DNA from: Cryptomeria japonica
Lineage: Eukaryota > Streptophyta > Pinopsida > Cupressales > Cupressaceae
Assembly (NCBI RefSeq): GCF_030272615.1
Contig: NC_081409.1
Coordinates: 241,202,332-241,266,331, forward strand
Length of the DNA stretch: 64,000 nucleotides
Direction of reading: 5' to 3'
A program made the translations under genes and the position numbers. Positions 46,520 through 59,116 of this stretch are shown piece by piece. The notes beneath the pieces were generated by a model. It was not told the origin of the DNA and searched no databases. It worked only from the letters and a program-made list of their open reading frames with translations. The number at the start of each line of letters is the position of its first letter. Positions within the stretch are counted from its first letter, which is position 1.

Positions 46520-48080
46520 TGGTGCAGGGGCACTCAACGGTGTGCTAGCATCTTTTCAACATGTGTTTGAATGCAACACAATGTGTTGCATTGAAGGTTT
46601 CCTGTGTAGGTCCTAAATGGATGTGGTAATGCTACCAATGCTATGTGATAAGCCCTAAGGCTCCAAGGTGTGTACTTGGTCAAAAAAAAGCCTTGTATGG
46701 GCATTTTATTTATGTTTTTGGTGTCTAGGGGTCCTAGAGATGTTGTGTGTCCACTTTGTAACCTTTGGTATGAAGGCAAGTGTGATGTAATAATTTGTCA
46801 AAAGTTGCTATGTTGTCATAGGCAATTTTGCAAAAAATTGAGTTGTGGTTGCCCAATGGCTAGTTGGTTGCACTTGTGCGTTGGGAGGTGGTTGGAAGGA
46901 TTCCTTGGCATTATTTAAGCTTGAGGAACGATTCCCAAAGGTTAGATTGAGACTTTGAATGAAATTTATGCTTCCTACAATTCTGAAACTGTCATTTTTA
47001 CTGGATTTTCTTGTGTTCTTGGCTTTGGTATGGATTTGTACGGACATCTGGAAGGGTTAATGCCTTGAATCTGTTGTAACAGTGAATCACCTTTCACTTG
47101 ATGTAGGTTTGAGGTCTTGAAGTTCTGTGGTTGAGGAGTAATTGAATTTTCTTTCTCGCTGCTTGGTAGAAACCCCAAAAATCAGGGTTTGGATGCAAAA
47201 GGAGCCACCATTCAACATTCCTCAATGGGAATGGTCTAAAACCCTAGGGAATGTTGGATTACCTTTTATACTAGATGATTTGTTTGGTTTGGGAAGCAGA
47301 AAATCTCACCTTGCACTTTTGGAGTGATGCCCTAGACTTGACATTACCCATGTGGCAAGTCTGTGCAGCAAAGGATTGATTGTATCCTTGGAGCAGTGGA
47401 CAAAGCAGTGGTCAAAACTTGCATGGAGGGGACCCTTGGACATGTGCAGACCCTCTCCAAAAGCCCTAACTTCATTCCCATTTGACTGGTGAAGGTTTTG
47501 AGACCTAAAACCCCTATACCGACTAACTAGGCTAAAATAGGCACAATAGGGTTTGAACACTTGCACTCAAAACGCAGATGCAAAAGTTTGACATCCTTTA
47601 GAGGGTCCGAAAGGGTATCTGAATATCAAATTTGTTCAAGGGGTTGTTCAGAGAGTTTGTTAGATAGAGGGGAAAAAGTCCAACTGAGGCCTAATTGCTT
47701 GTAGCCCTATTTCCTAGGTCACTAAGAACAAAAGGCACAAAAGGCTTGTAAGCATAGACCAAAGAGGTCTAAGTCAATGCAAATACCTTGTCAAACATGT
47801 TCAAACACCCACATATGACATATTCCACCATTTGATCAAAAGGTCTTGTTGGCAAGGAGCTTGGGGTTGTGAGGTGTCTTGGTTTAGGGGTTGAGTACAT
47901 ACGAGTAGGAGTCTCCTTGTGAAACCAAGTTGTCCTGAGTAGATTGATCCTTGGGAAGGATCAAGGACAAGCTTAAGAACCTTTGGAAGGTTGGAGGTAT
48001 TGGACCGTTGGATGGTGCCAAGTGCTAACCCACAAAAGAAGCCAAGGAAATTGCTCATTAACACCAAACCCTCTGCATCA
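46520..48080 (+). repeat. G2 5' LTR
   Basis: 1561 bp, TGGTGCAGGGGCACTC start, CTCTGCATCA end. Reading frames inside recur in the 3' LTR and are not genes. Confidence 0.95.
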
Positions 48081-48083
48081 TAG

Positions 48084-48095
48084 TGGTATTAGAGC
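48084..48095 (+). promoter_or_regulatory. G2 primer binding site
   Basis: TGGTATTAGAGC, three bases after the LTR; differs from the tRNA-Met-type site TGGTATCAGAGC by one C-to-T change. Confidence 0.9.
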
Positions 48096-48117
48096 TATAC
48101 CAAGGGTGGAATAGTGT

Positions 48118-49679
48118 ATGTCAGACTCAGAATTTGGAGGAGAGGCTAATACAATGCCTCCTAAGGCAATGAACCCAGAGGCCATCAAGAAGATGGTAGA
48201 GGAGTTGCTGGAAGAGAAACTCAAAGAGACTGGACAGACCAAGGGAAAGGACAAAACTTGTGATGATGAATTAGAAGAGGAGAATGAAGAGCAGGAGGCC
48301 ATTCCTCAAAATATGGCACCTGATCAAAAGATGTTCTTGGATGCTTTGAAATCAGTGTTCAGAGACAATGTGGAAAGTTTACCTATTTATAGCGGTAGCT
48401 TGAATGGAGAAGAGGTGCTTGAATGGATAGAAGCACTCAATAACCACTTTGAGTACAAAGAAGTTCCTGAGGAGAAAAGAGTGAGTTTGGCAAATTCTAG
48501 ACTCAAGGGATCTGCCTTGTTGTGGTGGAAAATGTTGCAAGAAGAAAGGATGAGTATAGGGAAGAAGAAGATATCCTCTTGGGAGAGGATGAAGAGCAAA
48601 ATCAAAGATCAATTCCTACCAATAGACTATGAGGTTTAGATGTACAAGAAGCTGCAATATCTCAGACAGAGGGAGTTGGATGTGAATGCATATACTGAAG
48701 AATTTCAAAAACTAAGTCTTAGGTCAAAGAAGCATGAAGAAGAGGCGGAGAAGGTGGCTAGATACCTGAATGGGTTAAGGCAAAACATCCAAGATGAGAT
48801 CAGCATCATGGCTCCAAACACTATGCACAAATGTTTCCAATTGGCATTGAGAGTGAAAGATAAGATAAGGAGAAGAGGAGAGCAAAACAATAGAGGAAGG
48901 GGAGGTAGGAATTTCAAAGGTAGAGGTGGCTATGGAGGAAGAAATACTCCTTTTAAAAATGGTGACTCTAATCAGCAAGAGTCCAATGGAGAGCTCAACA
49001 ATAAGAATGGAGGCTTTAGGGGAGGAAGAAGACCTTTTGGTAGGGGTAGGCAAGGAAGTCAAGGCAGAGGTCCTGGTGTTTTCACTGGCAAGTGTTACAA
49101 TTGCAACCAAGTGGGTCATACCATGAGTAGATGCCCAGAGAAAGCTTCTAGTTCACATGGACCAGAAAGAAGGAATCAACTTGTGCAAGAGGATGATGGA
49201 CAAAGTGTCAATTCACCCATGGGAAATGCAGGTCCCACCTTGGATGGAGAAAGCCTCATGCTAAGGAGGACGTTATTGAAGGTACCCCAATGCAACAAGC
49301 CACCACAAAGAAAGTCACTTTTCAAGACTACTTGTAAGTCTCATGGTAAGGTTTGTAAGGTGATTGTAGATTCTGGATCCACTAAGAATATTGTTGCTTT
49401 AGAAATGGTAGAGAAGTTAAAATTGAAAAGGTTACCACATGTGAGTCCTTATAGGGTGTCTTGGCTTAACAAGGGGCAGCATGTAGTGGTAGATGAACAA
49501 ACTTGGGTGGATTTTGAACTAGGAGACTATAAGGATAGGATCTTGTATGATATCCTTCCTATGGATGCTTGTCACTTGTTATTAGGCCGCCCTTGGCAGT
49601 ATGATGTCAAAGCTTAACATGATGGGGAAAAGAATGTGTATGTCATCTCCAAGAATGGTAAGCAGTTTAGGATGGAACC
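48118..49679 (+). pseudogene. G2 gag and protease
   Basis: ATG at 48118; acidic Lys/Glu-rich N-terminus; gag core with YSGSLNGEEVLEWIEALN and LKGSALLWWKMLQ; TAG at 48637-48639 in frame (the frame continues with MYKKLQYLRQRELDVNAY); Arg/Gly-rich stretch; one CCHC knuckle (CYNCNQVGHTMSRC) near 49095; protease with VIVDSGSTKNIVALEMVEKL near 49365 and LLLGRPWQYD near 49595; TAA at 49615-49617. The frame is then interrupted at 49680 by a solo LTR and resumes at 52922. Confidence 0.9.
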
Positions 49680-52600
49680 TGTTGACGTGTTTTTTATGAC
49701 TACGTCGAACACAGAATAAAGTTGCCTAACGGTCACTTCACTCTCTCTTGATCAAAGTGCGATTGCATGCTAAGATTGCAAGAAGTTCAAACAATTGACT
49801 CCAAGGTTCCTTTATGCTACGGACATGACTTAGTTGGCTGATGTGATTGCTAGTAATCCAAGGGGCCTTACGTTTGCATCATTCTTTCACCTCTTTGTTG
49901 TGGCTGGAACTTCATCATCAAATATAGCAATGCTATGATGCGTTTGCTTCAAACGGACTGAACTGGAATGAACTGGAAATAAAGGGGAAAGGGTTAGAAG
50001 GATCTAAATCTACTCCTAAGGGCAGTGATATCAACAACTAATGCTTTGGTGGACAAATTCCAAACAAACCAAGCTCTGCTTCGCCAAGTTTAACTACAAC
50101 TCTGCAAGAACCAGTGCAATCTTCTGGGGATGCTAGGAATTTTCAAATCGAGAAGGTGCATTTGAATACCAAAAAACAACGCAATCCAAACGACTATCCA
50201 CAATCTAACTTAGCACAAATTTAGGGGTTTAGGCTAACTTTACAGTGCAACTTACAATCAGTTAGATGCAAAAAGTATGAACAATGGAAATTCATTAGAC
50301 ACCATTACATTCTCCATTGAAATCAAAGCACTTTACTATTTCTAATCTAAGTGAGGAAGGTGAAACCATGCAAGCTTTGAAAAAATAACTTAAGTGGACA
50401 CCATCAAAGAACAATGTTTCATTGTTATTATCTCAAAACTTATCGCAACAATTTCATACAAAGCTCCCTCCTTTTACAAATGAAGGGGGTCACCCCTTTA
50501 TATAGGCTTCAAGCCCTGGCTACATGCAAAACCCTAATTAGGGTTTTCCCAAAAGATTCTCCACTCAAGATGCAACAAGGTGGGAATCTCCAATTAATAA
50601 CCCATCATGCCCATATACAATTAATTCTAAAGTACCCAAAATAGCATCCATTGTGCATTAAATGCACCACCTCCTTCAAATTCACCCAACATGCGTTGAA
50701 TATTCATCCATGCAAAAATCACCCCATTATGTCATAAATGCTCCATTTCCACATGCGGCGACTGTATGCAAAAGGAATCTACCATAAATTCAACATGCAA
50801 TGATCGGGTCGCCATTTGGTCAAATATTCCAGTAATGAATGCGCCACTCTACTGCGACGTGTTCAATAGATCCTCGCCATGGAAGTGGACCCCATTGTCG
50901 TATATCCACTCCTGCATATCTGGAATTGTTGGAGAGGGAAAATTCGATTCAGGAAGAATTTTCTTGAAGTTTCCTCAACTTTCCTTGCTTGAAGAAGGTT
51001 TTCCATCAATTTTCACCATCTCCTATTTTTTAGGAACTTTCCTAAAATTTAGGACTCGAGTCCAGGAGAGAAAGAATTCTCTCATGATTCCAAATCTGTA
51101 AAGCTTTTGAAATTTGGATTCGATGTCTAAAAAATGGGTTTTTAAAATTATTCCCGAGGGAATTTCTTGCATTTCCATTCCTCCTTGACCCTCGAAATTC
51201 TCCTTTGCCTTGGAAATTTCCATCCCGGACTTTTAAACTTAGGCGTGGAACGTGGAATTCAGCTTGGTGAAGGAATTTCATTATTTCCATGCCTTAGAAA
51301 ATTTTCAACTTCCTAACTGGGCCTGGAATTTTGATTTTGATAGAGGAAATTCATCCTTCCCATGTCCTTCCTTGATACCTGGATTTTCGCGTGCCTCAGA
51401 CAAATTTTCAGTTTTCCAACTTAGGCGTGGAATTCACTCTTCATGGTGGAATTCATCATTTCATCCTTGATTTTTTTTCCTAACTTAGCCATTTCAACAT
51501 CCTTTCATTGGCCAAGGCATTGTCCCTCCATTCCCTGGAATCTTGAATTTTCTCCATCTTCCACGCCTTGTGTGTTTTGGCGCCTTAATGAACCCTTGGA
51601 CGCAAATTCTCCATGGAGGAGGAATTCATGAGTTTGAGCATTCTTCCATGCCTTCATGGATTTGGCGCCCCATCCTGTGCTTGGGCGGTAATTTGCTTGG
51701 GTCATGGATTTTCATTGTTCTTTCATTTTCCTTCATCTCTCTTGTTTGGCACCTTGATCATGGCTTGGGCACTATTTCACCTGAGGAAGGAATTCACAAC
51801 TTTTCCTTCCCTCCTTGACCTCGTTACTTCAGCGCCCTACCTAAGTGTTGGGCGGAATTTTGCACTGGAGGAGGAATTTTGTCAATTTGTGAATCCTCCA
51901 TGAGACATCCATTTTGGTGCCTGTCCTTGGCCTGGGGTGGAATTTTGCTGTGGAGGAGGATTTCATCAATTTGTGAATCCTCCGTGAGACCTCTGTTTTG
52001 GCGCACTGCTGAGTGCTTGGGCGGATTTTGGCCATGAAGGAGGAATTTGATGTTTTCTACCAATTCAGGACATGTATATATATGAAATATAACATTTAAG
52101 TATATATTTCATATATATTGCCAGGATGTTTGAGAGTGGTTTCAGGTCCCTAAGAATCATAATGCAAATTCTGGATTTTGGAAGATCTTTCAAATTTTTC
52201 AGACTTAGTCAAATTTTAGGCCATTTTCGGATTAGGATGACATTGGTGGATTGATGTGAATTTCCAAACTTGGATGATTTTGCATGCTTTCCTCTTCTGG
52301 AATAGGAGTTCCAAACTTAACCATTTTTTTGATCCAACTTGTCTGCCTTTCGACTCTTCCGGATTTAGAAATGATCTTCAAGAACGTTCAGTCTTCAGCG
52401 TCTTTAGGGATGAACCTGCCAAAATAGATTTTCCCAAATAGTAAGTGTTTCAAAATGTCAAGGTTTGGGCAAAATAGGTCAGAAAAGCACTTACTAAAAA
52501 TAGAAATTACGAAAAATAGTAAGTTTGATTTTTGGCAAAATTAGACCAATCCGAGAGGCAGTGAAACTTACTAAAAATAGTAAGTGCTCAGAATTCGCTT

Positions 52601-52916
52601 AAATTTTACTGGGAGGTTCCTTGAAGGATCACGATTCCATTTCTAAGTTTAGTTTTTCAAAAACCCTAAAAGAAACCCCTAAAATCTAGGACTGAAGGTA
52701 GAAACCCTAAAATTAACAAAACGAGTTTTACACTTAACCAAATTTGCTCAAACAAAAAGCAGACTTAATCAATATGACCCCCAAACACTTGCAAAGCAAA
52801 GAGACTAACGAGACTTCTGCGAAAAGACCCAAAAAACGCAAGCCAAAAGACCGGGAGGGCCTAAAAAGTAGGGGGTCCCCATTTGGAATGGGGCGATGTG
52901 TGAAAACATCACAACA
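49680..52916 (+). mobile_element. Nested solo LTR, 3.2 kb, between G2 protease and RT
   Basis: Starts TGTTGACGTG, ends ACATCACAACA. Flanked by GAACC (49675-49679) and AAACC (52917-52921), a 5-bp TSD with one mismatch. Removing it keeps the G2 frame open across the junction. It contains degenerate ~90-110-bp repeats (about 51240-52050) with TTTGGCGC, CTTGGGCGGA and GGAGGAGGAATT blocks. No gag-pol, primer site or second LTR was seen, so it is probably a solo LTR of an element with unusually long LTRs. Reading frames inside are repeat by-products. Confidence 0.82.
51240..52050. repeat. Degenerate tandem repeats with E2F-like sites
   Basis: Roughly seven to nine diverged units of about 90-110 bp sharing GCTTGGGCGGA, GGAGGAGGAATT, and (CA)ATTTGTGAATCCTCC blocks. 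Exact TTTGGCGC occurs at 51576, 51661 and 51997. Confidence 0.7.
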
Positions 52917-52921
52917 AAACC

Positions 52922-55900
52922 CTTACCTGATCAAGGGGAAGAGAAGATTGTTAGTCCAAGTGTCATGATGATTAGTGGGAAAGAGTTTTCAGATGTCCTT
53001 AAGCAAGAGGAGACCCAAGGCTATGCTTTAGTCTTATACCCAAAGGATAAACCTCAACAAGAGAATGGTGCAAAGGAAGAAGTTCCTAGTGAAGTACAAG
53101 CCATGTTGGATATATATGAAGGAGTTGTAGCCAAAGACATGCCTGATAACTTGTCTGACATCAGAGAAATGAGTCATCAAATTGATTTGATCCCTGGTGT
53201 AACCTTACCCAACAAAGCTGCCTATAAGATGACTCCCAAACAAAATGAGGAGATATCAAGACAAGTGCAAGAACTATTGGACAAGGGGTTGATTAGGAAG
53301 AGTTTAAGCCCATGTGTTGTACCTACTATGTTGGCACCAAAAAAACATGGAACATGGAGAATGTGCACTGACTCTAGAGCCATTAACAAGATCACAATTA
53401 GGTACCGGTTTCCTATGCCTAGGATTGAAGGCCTAATGGACTATCTTGGGGGATCTTGCTACTTTTCAAAGATTGATTTGAAATCAGGTTACCATCAGAT
53501 TAGAATCGGGCTTGGTGATGAGTGGAAGACTGCCTTTAAGACAAATGAGGGTTTATATGAATGGTTGGCGATGCCCTTTGGGCTCACAAAGGCACGTAGT
53601 ACCTTTATGCACCTCATGAATGAGGTATTGGTTGACTTTATTGGCAAATTTGTTATTGTTTATCTTGATGACATCTTGGTGTTTAGCAGGTCCAAGGAGG
53701 AGCATTTGAAGCATTTGGATCAGGTTTTGAGGAAGCTTCATGAGGAGAAACTGGTAATCAACCTTGAGAAGTGTGAATTCATGAAAACTGAGTTGGTGTA
53801 TCTAGGCTTTGTGGTTTCTAAGGGATGTTCAAAAATGGATCCTTCAAAGGTTGAGGCTATTGTCAATTGGCCTACACCTAGGACAGTAGGGGATGTTAGG
53901 AGCTTTCATGGATTGGCTTCTTTTTATAGAAAATTCATCAGGGGTTTTAGTCATATTTGTGCTCCAATTCTTAACACTATAAAAGGAGGAATCAAATGCA
54001 GGTTTGAATGGACAGAGAAGGCATCCCAAATCTTTGAGATTTTGAAGAGGAAAGTTGCAGAACTTCCTACCTTGAGGCTCCCTAATTTTGATCAACTTTT
54101 TACAGTTGAATGTGATGCAAGCAAGTAGGCAATAGGTGCACTTCTTAGTCAAGAAGGGCATCCGGTGGCATTCTTTTCAGAGAAGTTGAATGAGGCTAAG
54201 CAAAGGTACTCAACCTATGATTTGGAGCTCTATGCTATGGTACAAGGACTTAAAAAGTGGCGCCATTACCTTCTTCCAAAAGAGTTCATTGTTTATACTG
54301 ATAACCATGCATTGAGTTTTCCTAATGGGTAGGAGAAGTTGAATCAAAGGCATACCAAGTGGGTTGAACAAATTCAACCTTACACTTTTACTATCAATCA
54401 TAAGAAGGGTGTGTCTAATAAGGTTGCAGATGCCTTGAGTAGGAGAGTACTCACTATCCAAGAAATCCAATGTCAAAGTGTTGGTGTTGATTCTCTTAAA
54501 CTCGTGTATAAGGAGGATAAAGATTTTAAGGATGCTTATGATGTATGTACTAAGTTTTCTGATTCCTTTCATGTTAAGTTCCTTGATTTCATGTTGCAGG
54601 ATGCATTGCTCTTTAAGGGGCATCAACTATGTATTCTTCAATGCTCTATGAGGGAGAATATCATTAGGAAAAAGCCGGTCATTTTGGTTTGGATAAAACT
54701 TTGGAGCAGGTATCAAGGTTTTACTTCTGGCCTAAGATGCAAGCAGAGGTAAGAAGATTTGTGGAGAATTGTCCCATTTGTCAAAGGGCAAAAGGAGCTT
54801 CTACTAATGCTGGGTTGTATCAACCTTTACCGGTTCCTACTACGCCTTGGGAAAGCCTTAGCATGGATTTTGTACTTGGTTTGCCCAAAACTTCTAGGGG
54901 GTTTGATAGTGTATTTGTAATTGTTGATAGGTTCAGCAAGATGGCTCATTTTGTGCCAAGTAAATGCACAAATGATGCATCTCATATTGCAGGACTCTTC
55001 TTCAAAGAAGTTGTAAGGATACATGGTCTACCTCTCAATATTGTCATTGATAGAGACTCCAAGTTTGTGGGTCATTTTTGGCGGACTCTCTAGAAGAAAT
55101 TGGGTACCAATCTGTCATTTTCTTCAGCATACCATCCTCAGACTGATGGCCAAACTGAGGTGGTTAATAGATCTCTTGACAATCTTCTTAGATGCCTTAC
55201 CAAGCAGCATGGACAAAGTTGGGATTTGGTGATTGGACAAGCTGAATATGCATATAATGATTCAGTTAATAGAAGTACAGGGAGAAGCCCATTTGAGGTT
55301 GTGTATGGCTTACATCCTAGAGGGGTATTTGAACTTAGAGACCTTGGAGGTATGGAAAGAAGGAGTGCTCAAGGAGAGGACTTTGCCATCACTATGAAGG
55401 AGATCCATGATCAAGTCAAGACTTCACTTCACAAAAGTGCAGAAAAATACAAACTCAGGGCAGATGTTAAGAGAAGGGATGTTCAGTTTTAGGTAGGAGA
55501 TTTGATGGCCTACCTAAGGAAGGAAAGATTGCCCAAGGGCCAACCCTCCAAGCTGCTCATGAAGAAGATAGGACCTCTCCGGGTGGTTCATAAATTTGGT
55601 AACAATGCTTATGAGGTTGAGCTTCCACCAGATTTGGGGATCTCTCCCATTTTTAATGTGTGATTTGACAACCTTCAAGGGTCCTTTACCTGATGCAGCA
55701 CCCGGTTCATCTCTTGTGGAAGAGGATGTAGATTGGGTGAAGGATTTGCCACCGAGCAAACCTTTGGAGTTGGAGAGTATCCTTGATTCTAAAGTGATCA
55801 AACAAACCAGAAGAGGGGTCTACAAGGACTACTTGGTCAAGTGGAAGGACCTCCCTAAGTCTAAAGCTACTTGGATGTCTGAAAGTGATATCATAAAGCA

Positions 55901-55940
55901 TGGCACCTCAGTCACCCGATTGGCAACTCAAGGGACTTGA
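52922..55940 (+). pseudogene. G2 RT-RNase H-integrase-chromodomain, multiply broken
   Basis: RT at about 53240-53830 (RMCTDSRAINKITIRYRFPM; catalytic VYLDDILVFS); RNase H 54080-54450 with TAG at 54126-28 and 54330-32 (CDASK-stop-AIGALL); a frameshift near 54670; integrase finger (CPICQRAKG) and core 54860-55480 (SMDFVLGLP; VIDRDSKFVGHFW; YHPQTDGQTEVVNRSL) with TAG at 55091-93; TAG at 55490-92; a frameshift and stops at 55660-55700; then a chromodomain 55800-55900 (YKDYLVKWKDLPKSKATWMS) and a stop just before the 3' LTR. Each domain is recognisable, but the copy cannot make an active polyprotein. Confidence 0.92.
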
Positions 55941-55961
55941 GTTTTCTTATCTAGGGGAGTA

Positions 55962-57522
55962 TGGTGAAGGGGCACTCAAGGGTGTGGTAGCATCTTTTCA
56001 ACATGTGTTTGAATGCAACACAATGTGTTTCCTTGAAGGTTTCCTGTGTAGGTCCTAAATGGATGTGGTAATGCTACCAATGCTATGCAATAAGCCCTAA
56101 GGCTCCAAGGTGTGTACTTGGTCAAAAAAAGCCTTTTATGGGCATTTTATTTATGTTTTTGGTGTCTAGGGGTCCTAGAGATGTTGTGTGTCCACTTTGT
56201 AACCTTTGGTATGAAGGCAAGTGTGATGTAATAATTTGTCAAAAGCTGCTATGTTGTCATAGGCAATTTTGCAAAAAATTGAGTTGTGGTTGCCCAACGG
56301 CTAGTTGGTTGCACTTGTACGTTGGGAAGTGGTTGGAAGGATTCCTTGGCCTTATTTAAGCCTGAGGAACGATTCCCAAAGGTTAGATTGAGACTTTGAA
56401 TGAAATTTATGCTTCCTACAATTCTGAAACTGTCATCTTTACTGCATTTTCTTGTGTTCTTGGCTTTGGTACGGATTTGTACGGACATCTGGAAGGGCTA
56501 ATGCCTTGAATCTGTTGTAACAGTGAATCACCTTTCATTTGATGTAGGTTTGAGGTCTTGTTGTTCTGTGGTTGAGGAGTAATTGAATTTTCTTTCTCGC
56601 TGCCTGGTAGAAACCCCAAAAATCAGGGTTTGGATGCAAAAGGAGCCACCATTCAACATTCCTCAATGGGAATGGTCTGAAACCCTGGGGAATGTTGGAT
56701 TACCTTGTATACTAGATGATTTGTTTGGTTTGGGAAGCAGAAAATCTCACCTTGCACTTTTGGAGTGATGCCCTAGACTTGACATTACCCATGTGGCAAG
56801 TATGTGCAGCGAACGATTGATTGTATCCTTGGAGCAGTGGACAAAGCGGTGGTCAAAACTTGCATGGAGGGGACCCTTGGACATGTGCAGACCCTCTCCA
56901 AAAGCCCTAACTTCATTCCCATTTGACTGGTGAAGGTTTTGAGACCTAAAACCCCTATACCGGCTAACTAGGCTAAAATAGGCACAATAGGGTTTGAACA
57001 CTTGCACTCAAAACCCAAATGCAAAAGTTTGAAACCCTTTAGAGGGTCCAAAAGGGTATCTGAATATCAAATTTGTCCAAGGGGTTGTTCAGAGAGTTTG
57101 GTAGATAGAGGGGAAAAAGTCCAAACAGAGGCCTAATTGCTTGTAGCCCTATTTCCTAGGTCACTAAGAACAAAAGGCACAAAAGGCTTGTAAGCACAGA
57201 CCAAAGTGGTCTAAGTCAATGCAAATACCTTGTCAAACATGTTCAAACACCCACATATGACATATTCCACCATTTGATCAAAAGGTCCTATTGGCAAGGG
57301 GCTTGGGGTTGTGAGGTGTCTTGGTTTAGGGGTTGAGTACATAGGAGTAGGAGTCTCCTTGTGAAACCAAGTTGTCCTGAGTGGATTGATCCTTGGGAAG
57401 GATCAAGGACAAGCTTAAGAACCTTTGGAAGGTTGGAGGTATTGGACCATTGGATGGTGCCAAGTGCTAACCCACAAAAGAAGCCAAGGAAATTGCTCAT
57501 TAACACCAAACCCTCTGCATCA
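55962..57522 (+). repeat. G2 3' LTR
   Basis: 1561 bp, TGGTGAAGGGGCACTC start. A purine-rich tract (CTAGGGGAGTA) precedes it. Followed by TSD ATCCT. Confidence 0.95.
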
Positions 57523-57527
57523 ATCCT

Positions 57528-59041
57528 GAACCTAAGTAAAAGACATAAAATTTTAAAAGTAGAAATGCTTATGATTTCAACTTTTACAGTCCTGATTGTG
57601 GAGGTAAAACACTTATTAGAGAAAATATATAACAGTATTTCAATAAACCAGTTCTGTTATGTCGCAATTTTATGGCCTCATGATTGAAAAAGAATCCTGA
57701 AATATAATGGGAAAATCTGTGGACTGGACCTTAGCAGGAATCAAAATGGACTGCTCATGAGAAAACCTAGACATTTTTTACCGAACAGTTGATAGTATTT
57801 ATCCACAAGGACCACTTGAGCATTCTACCAAAGTGTTTATTGATAAACCATAAAATACTTTTTTAACTGTCTTTTCAGAAAGAAACATACACCACAATGA
57901 TTACGGTTACCATGCCTCTTCCCTTATTTTAAACTTTAAAGGCTATCAATGCCTTCTAACTTTGTGACTTGTACCCTTAGAGAACTTCATATTTGCTCAA
58001 AGTAATTCAACTCTTATTAGACTAATAAATATCTTTATTGACCTAATTGATGTTTACTGCCTAATTCAATATGCATTTAATCTAATCAAGTAAACTAAAA
58101 AGGTGAAAACCAATTACTTTAAGAAATTCATAGTAGTAATTGCAGAAAGATATCATAATGTATTTCATTCATATTTACTTGTACAATCCAGTGAATGGTG
58201 GCAGGGATTTACTGGGTGGTGGGTGGGATAAGCCCAAAGGATAGGACCCCCCTTTTAATATTGGTGTTGCTCTTAAAGCTGCCTTGCATGCTTTTTTGTT
58301 TTTCCCTTTCCAGGGACATGTATTTACTTTTGATCCCTGTTCAGCTGGTTTGACTTTGGGGTGTGATCCCATGCCGCCTGTTTTTTTGAGGATTTGACCG
58401 TATGCTTTAACACATTTCTTTAAATATATGGTCTTAAAAAAAGGGAAATTAATTAAACTGCTCACAATTACCATGCAGCTGAAGTTGTTCCCTTAAATGG
58501 GACTAAATGAGACTTTTCCTTATGAGCTCAATGATAGGGGTCTCATCCACAATACTCTCTTAAAACAAATAAAATAAAAGGGACATTGCTAGCATAGTAC
58601 TAACCACTACCCTTGAGCTGTGGCAAAGGGCTTCAGAATGATAGTCTCTTATTCAGATAAATCATTACTGACGTATGACATCACTTGAAATTTATTCAAA
58701 AAAAAAATTCAATAATGTGACCTAAGTTGTGAAATACTGCATGCAATTTGATTGAATTTCCTGGTTTTCCTTATTGTGTGAACTGTGAAGGTTGCTATAA
58801 GCTTTAATAATTGTATGCTTTATCTGCTAGTTTTAAATTTTAAGTTTGTTGGACCATTACAAACTTTTCCATCTAGTTTGAAAATACAAAAACATCACTA
58901 GCATATTGAATAGGATCTTAGACTCTTTCATTACATTTATTTTACTGTGGAGTGGAAAATTATATTGGTATAACTTAGCAACAGAGTACATTTGTCAGCA
59001 AATATTGTGGTATCTAATATGGGTTTTTGTTTTATGATCAG
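57528..59041 (+). other. Remaining intron sequence, no element recognised
   Basis: AT-rich, no LTR, TIR or coding signature. It ends in a pyrimidine-rich tract and ATCAG acceptor at 59041. Confidence 0.5.
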
Positions 59042-59116
59042 GCAACTCTAAGGTGCAATCTTCCATTCTGCATGGTCCCATTTAAGATTAGTGATTTGCT
59101 ATTTAAGAAACCAGAG
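59042..59116 (+). CDS. Putative penultimate exon (C) of the host gene
   Basis: Seen: exactly 25 codons, open, between a strong acceptor (TTTTTGTTTTATGATCAG) and a GTATAT donor, phase 0 at both ends. The product begins ATLRCNLPFCMVPFKISD and ends LLFKKPE. Not related to any transposon in the window. Function not recognised. Confidence 0.6.

Larger units (their letters stand above)
46520..57522 (+). mobile_element. G2: second chromodomain Ty3/gypsy element, split by a solo LTR, TSD ATCCT
   Basis: Seen: LTRs 46520-48080 and 55962-57522, both 1561 bp; TSD ATCCT at 46515-46519 and 57523-57527; primer site TGGTATTAGAGC at 48084-48095; gag, protease, RT, RNase H, integrase and chromodomain in order. 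Native length without the nested LTR is about 7.8 kb. It has many more nonsense changes than G1. Confidence 0.96.
589..59041 (+). other. Candidate giant intron, about 58.4 kb, filled with nested transposons
   Basis: Inference from the four exon-like segments at 147, 544, 59042 and 59627, which share strand and phase and have GT/AG borders. Everything between 589 and 59041 that I can identify is transposon-derived, apart from short unassigned gaps. Very long, retrotransposon-filled introns are established for conifers and other large plant genomes. An alternative is that the left and right exon pairs belong to two different genes. Confidence 0.45.

Noticed and set aside
46670-47566. Several 60-86 codon frames in 46.5-48.1 kb, repeated at 56.1-57.5 kb
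   Set aside because: Both sets lie in the paired 1561-bp LTRs of G2.
49680-52916. Complete nested retrotransposon rather than a solo LTR
   Set aside because: No internal LTR pair, primer site or gag-pol motif could be found; only one TG...CA unit with a TSD.
58175-58474. 99-codon minus-strand frame in the intron remainder
   Set aside because: No recognisable motif, no splice or start support, and composition matches the surrounding non-coding DNA.
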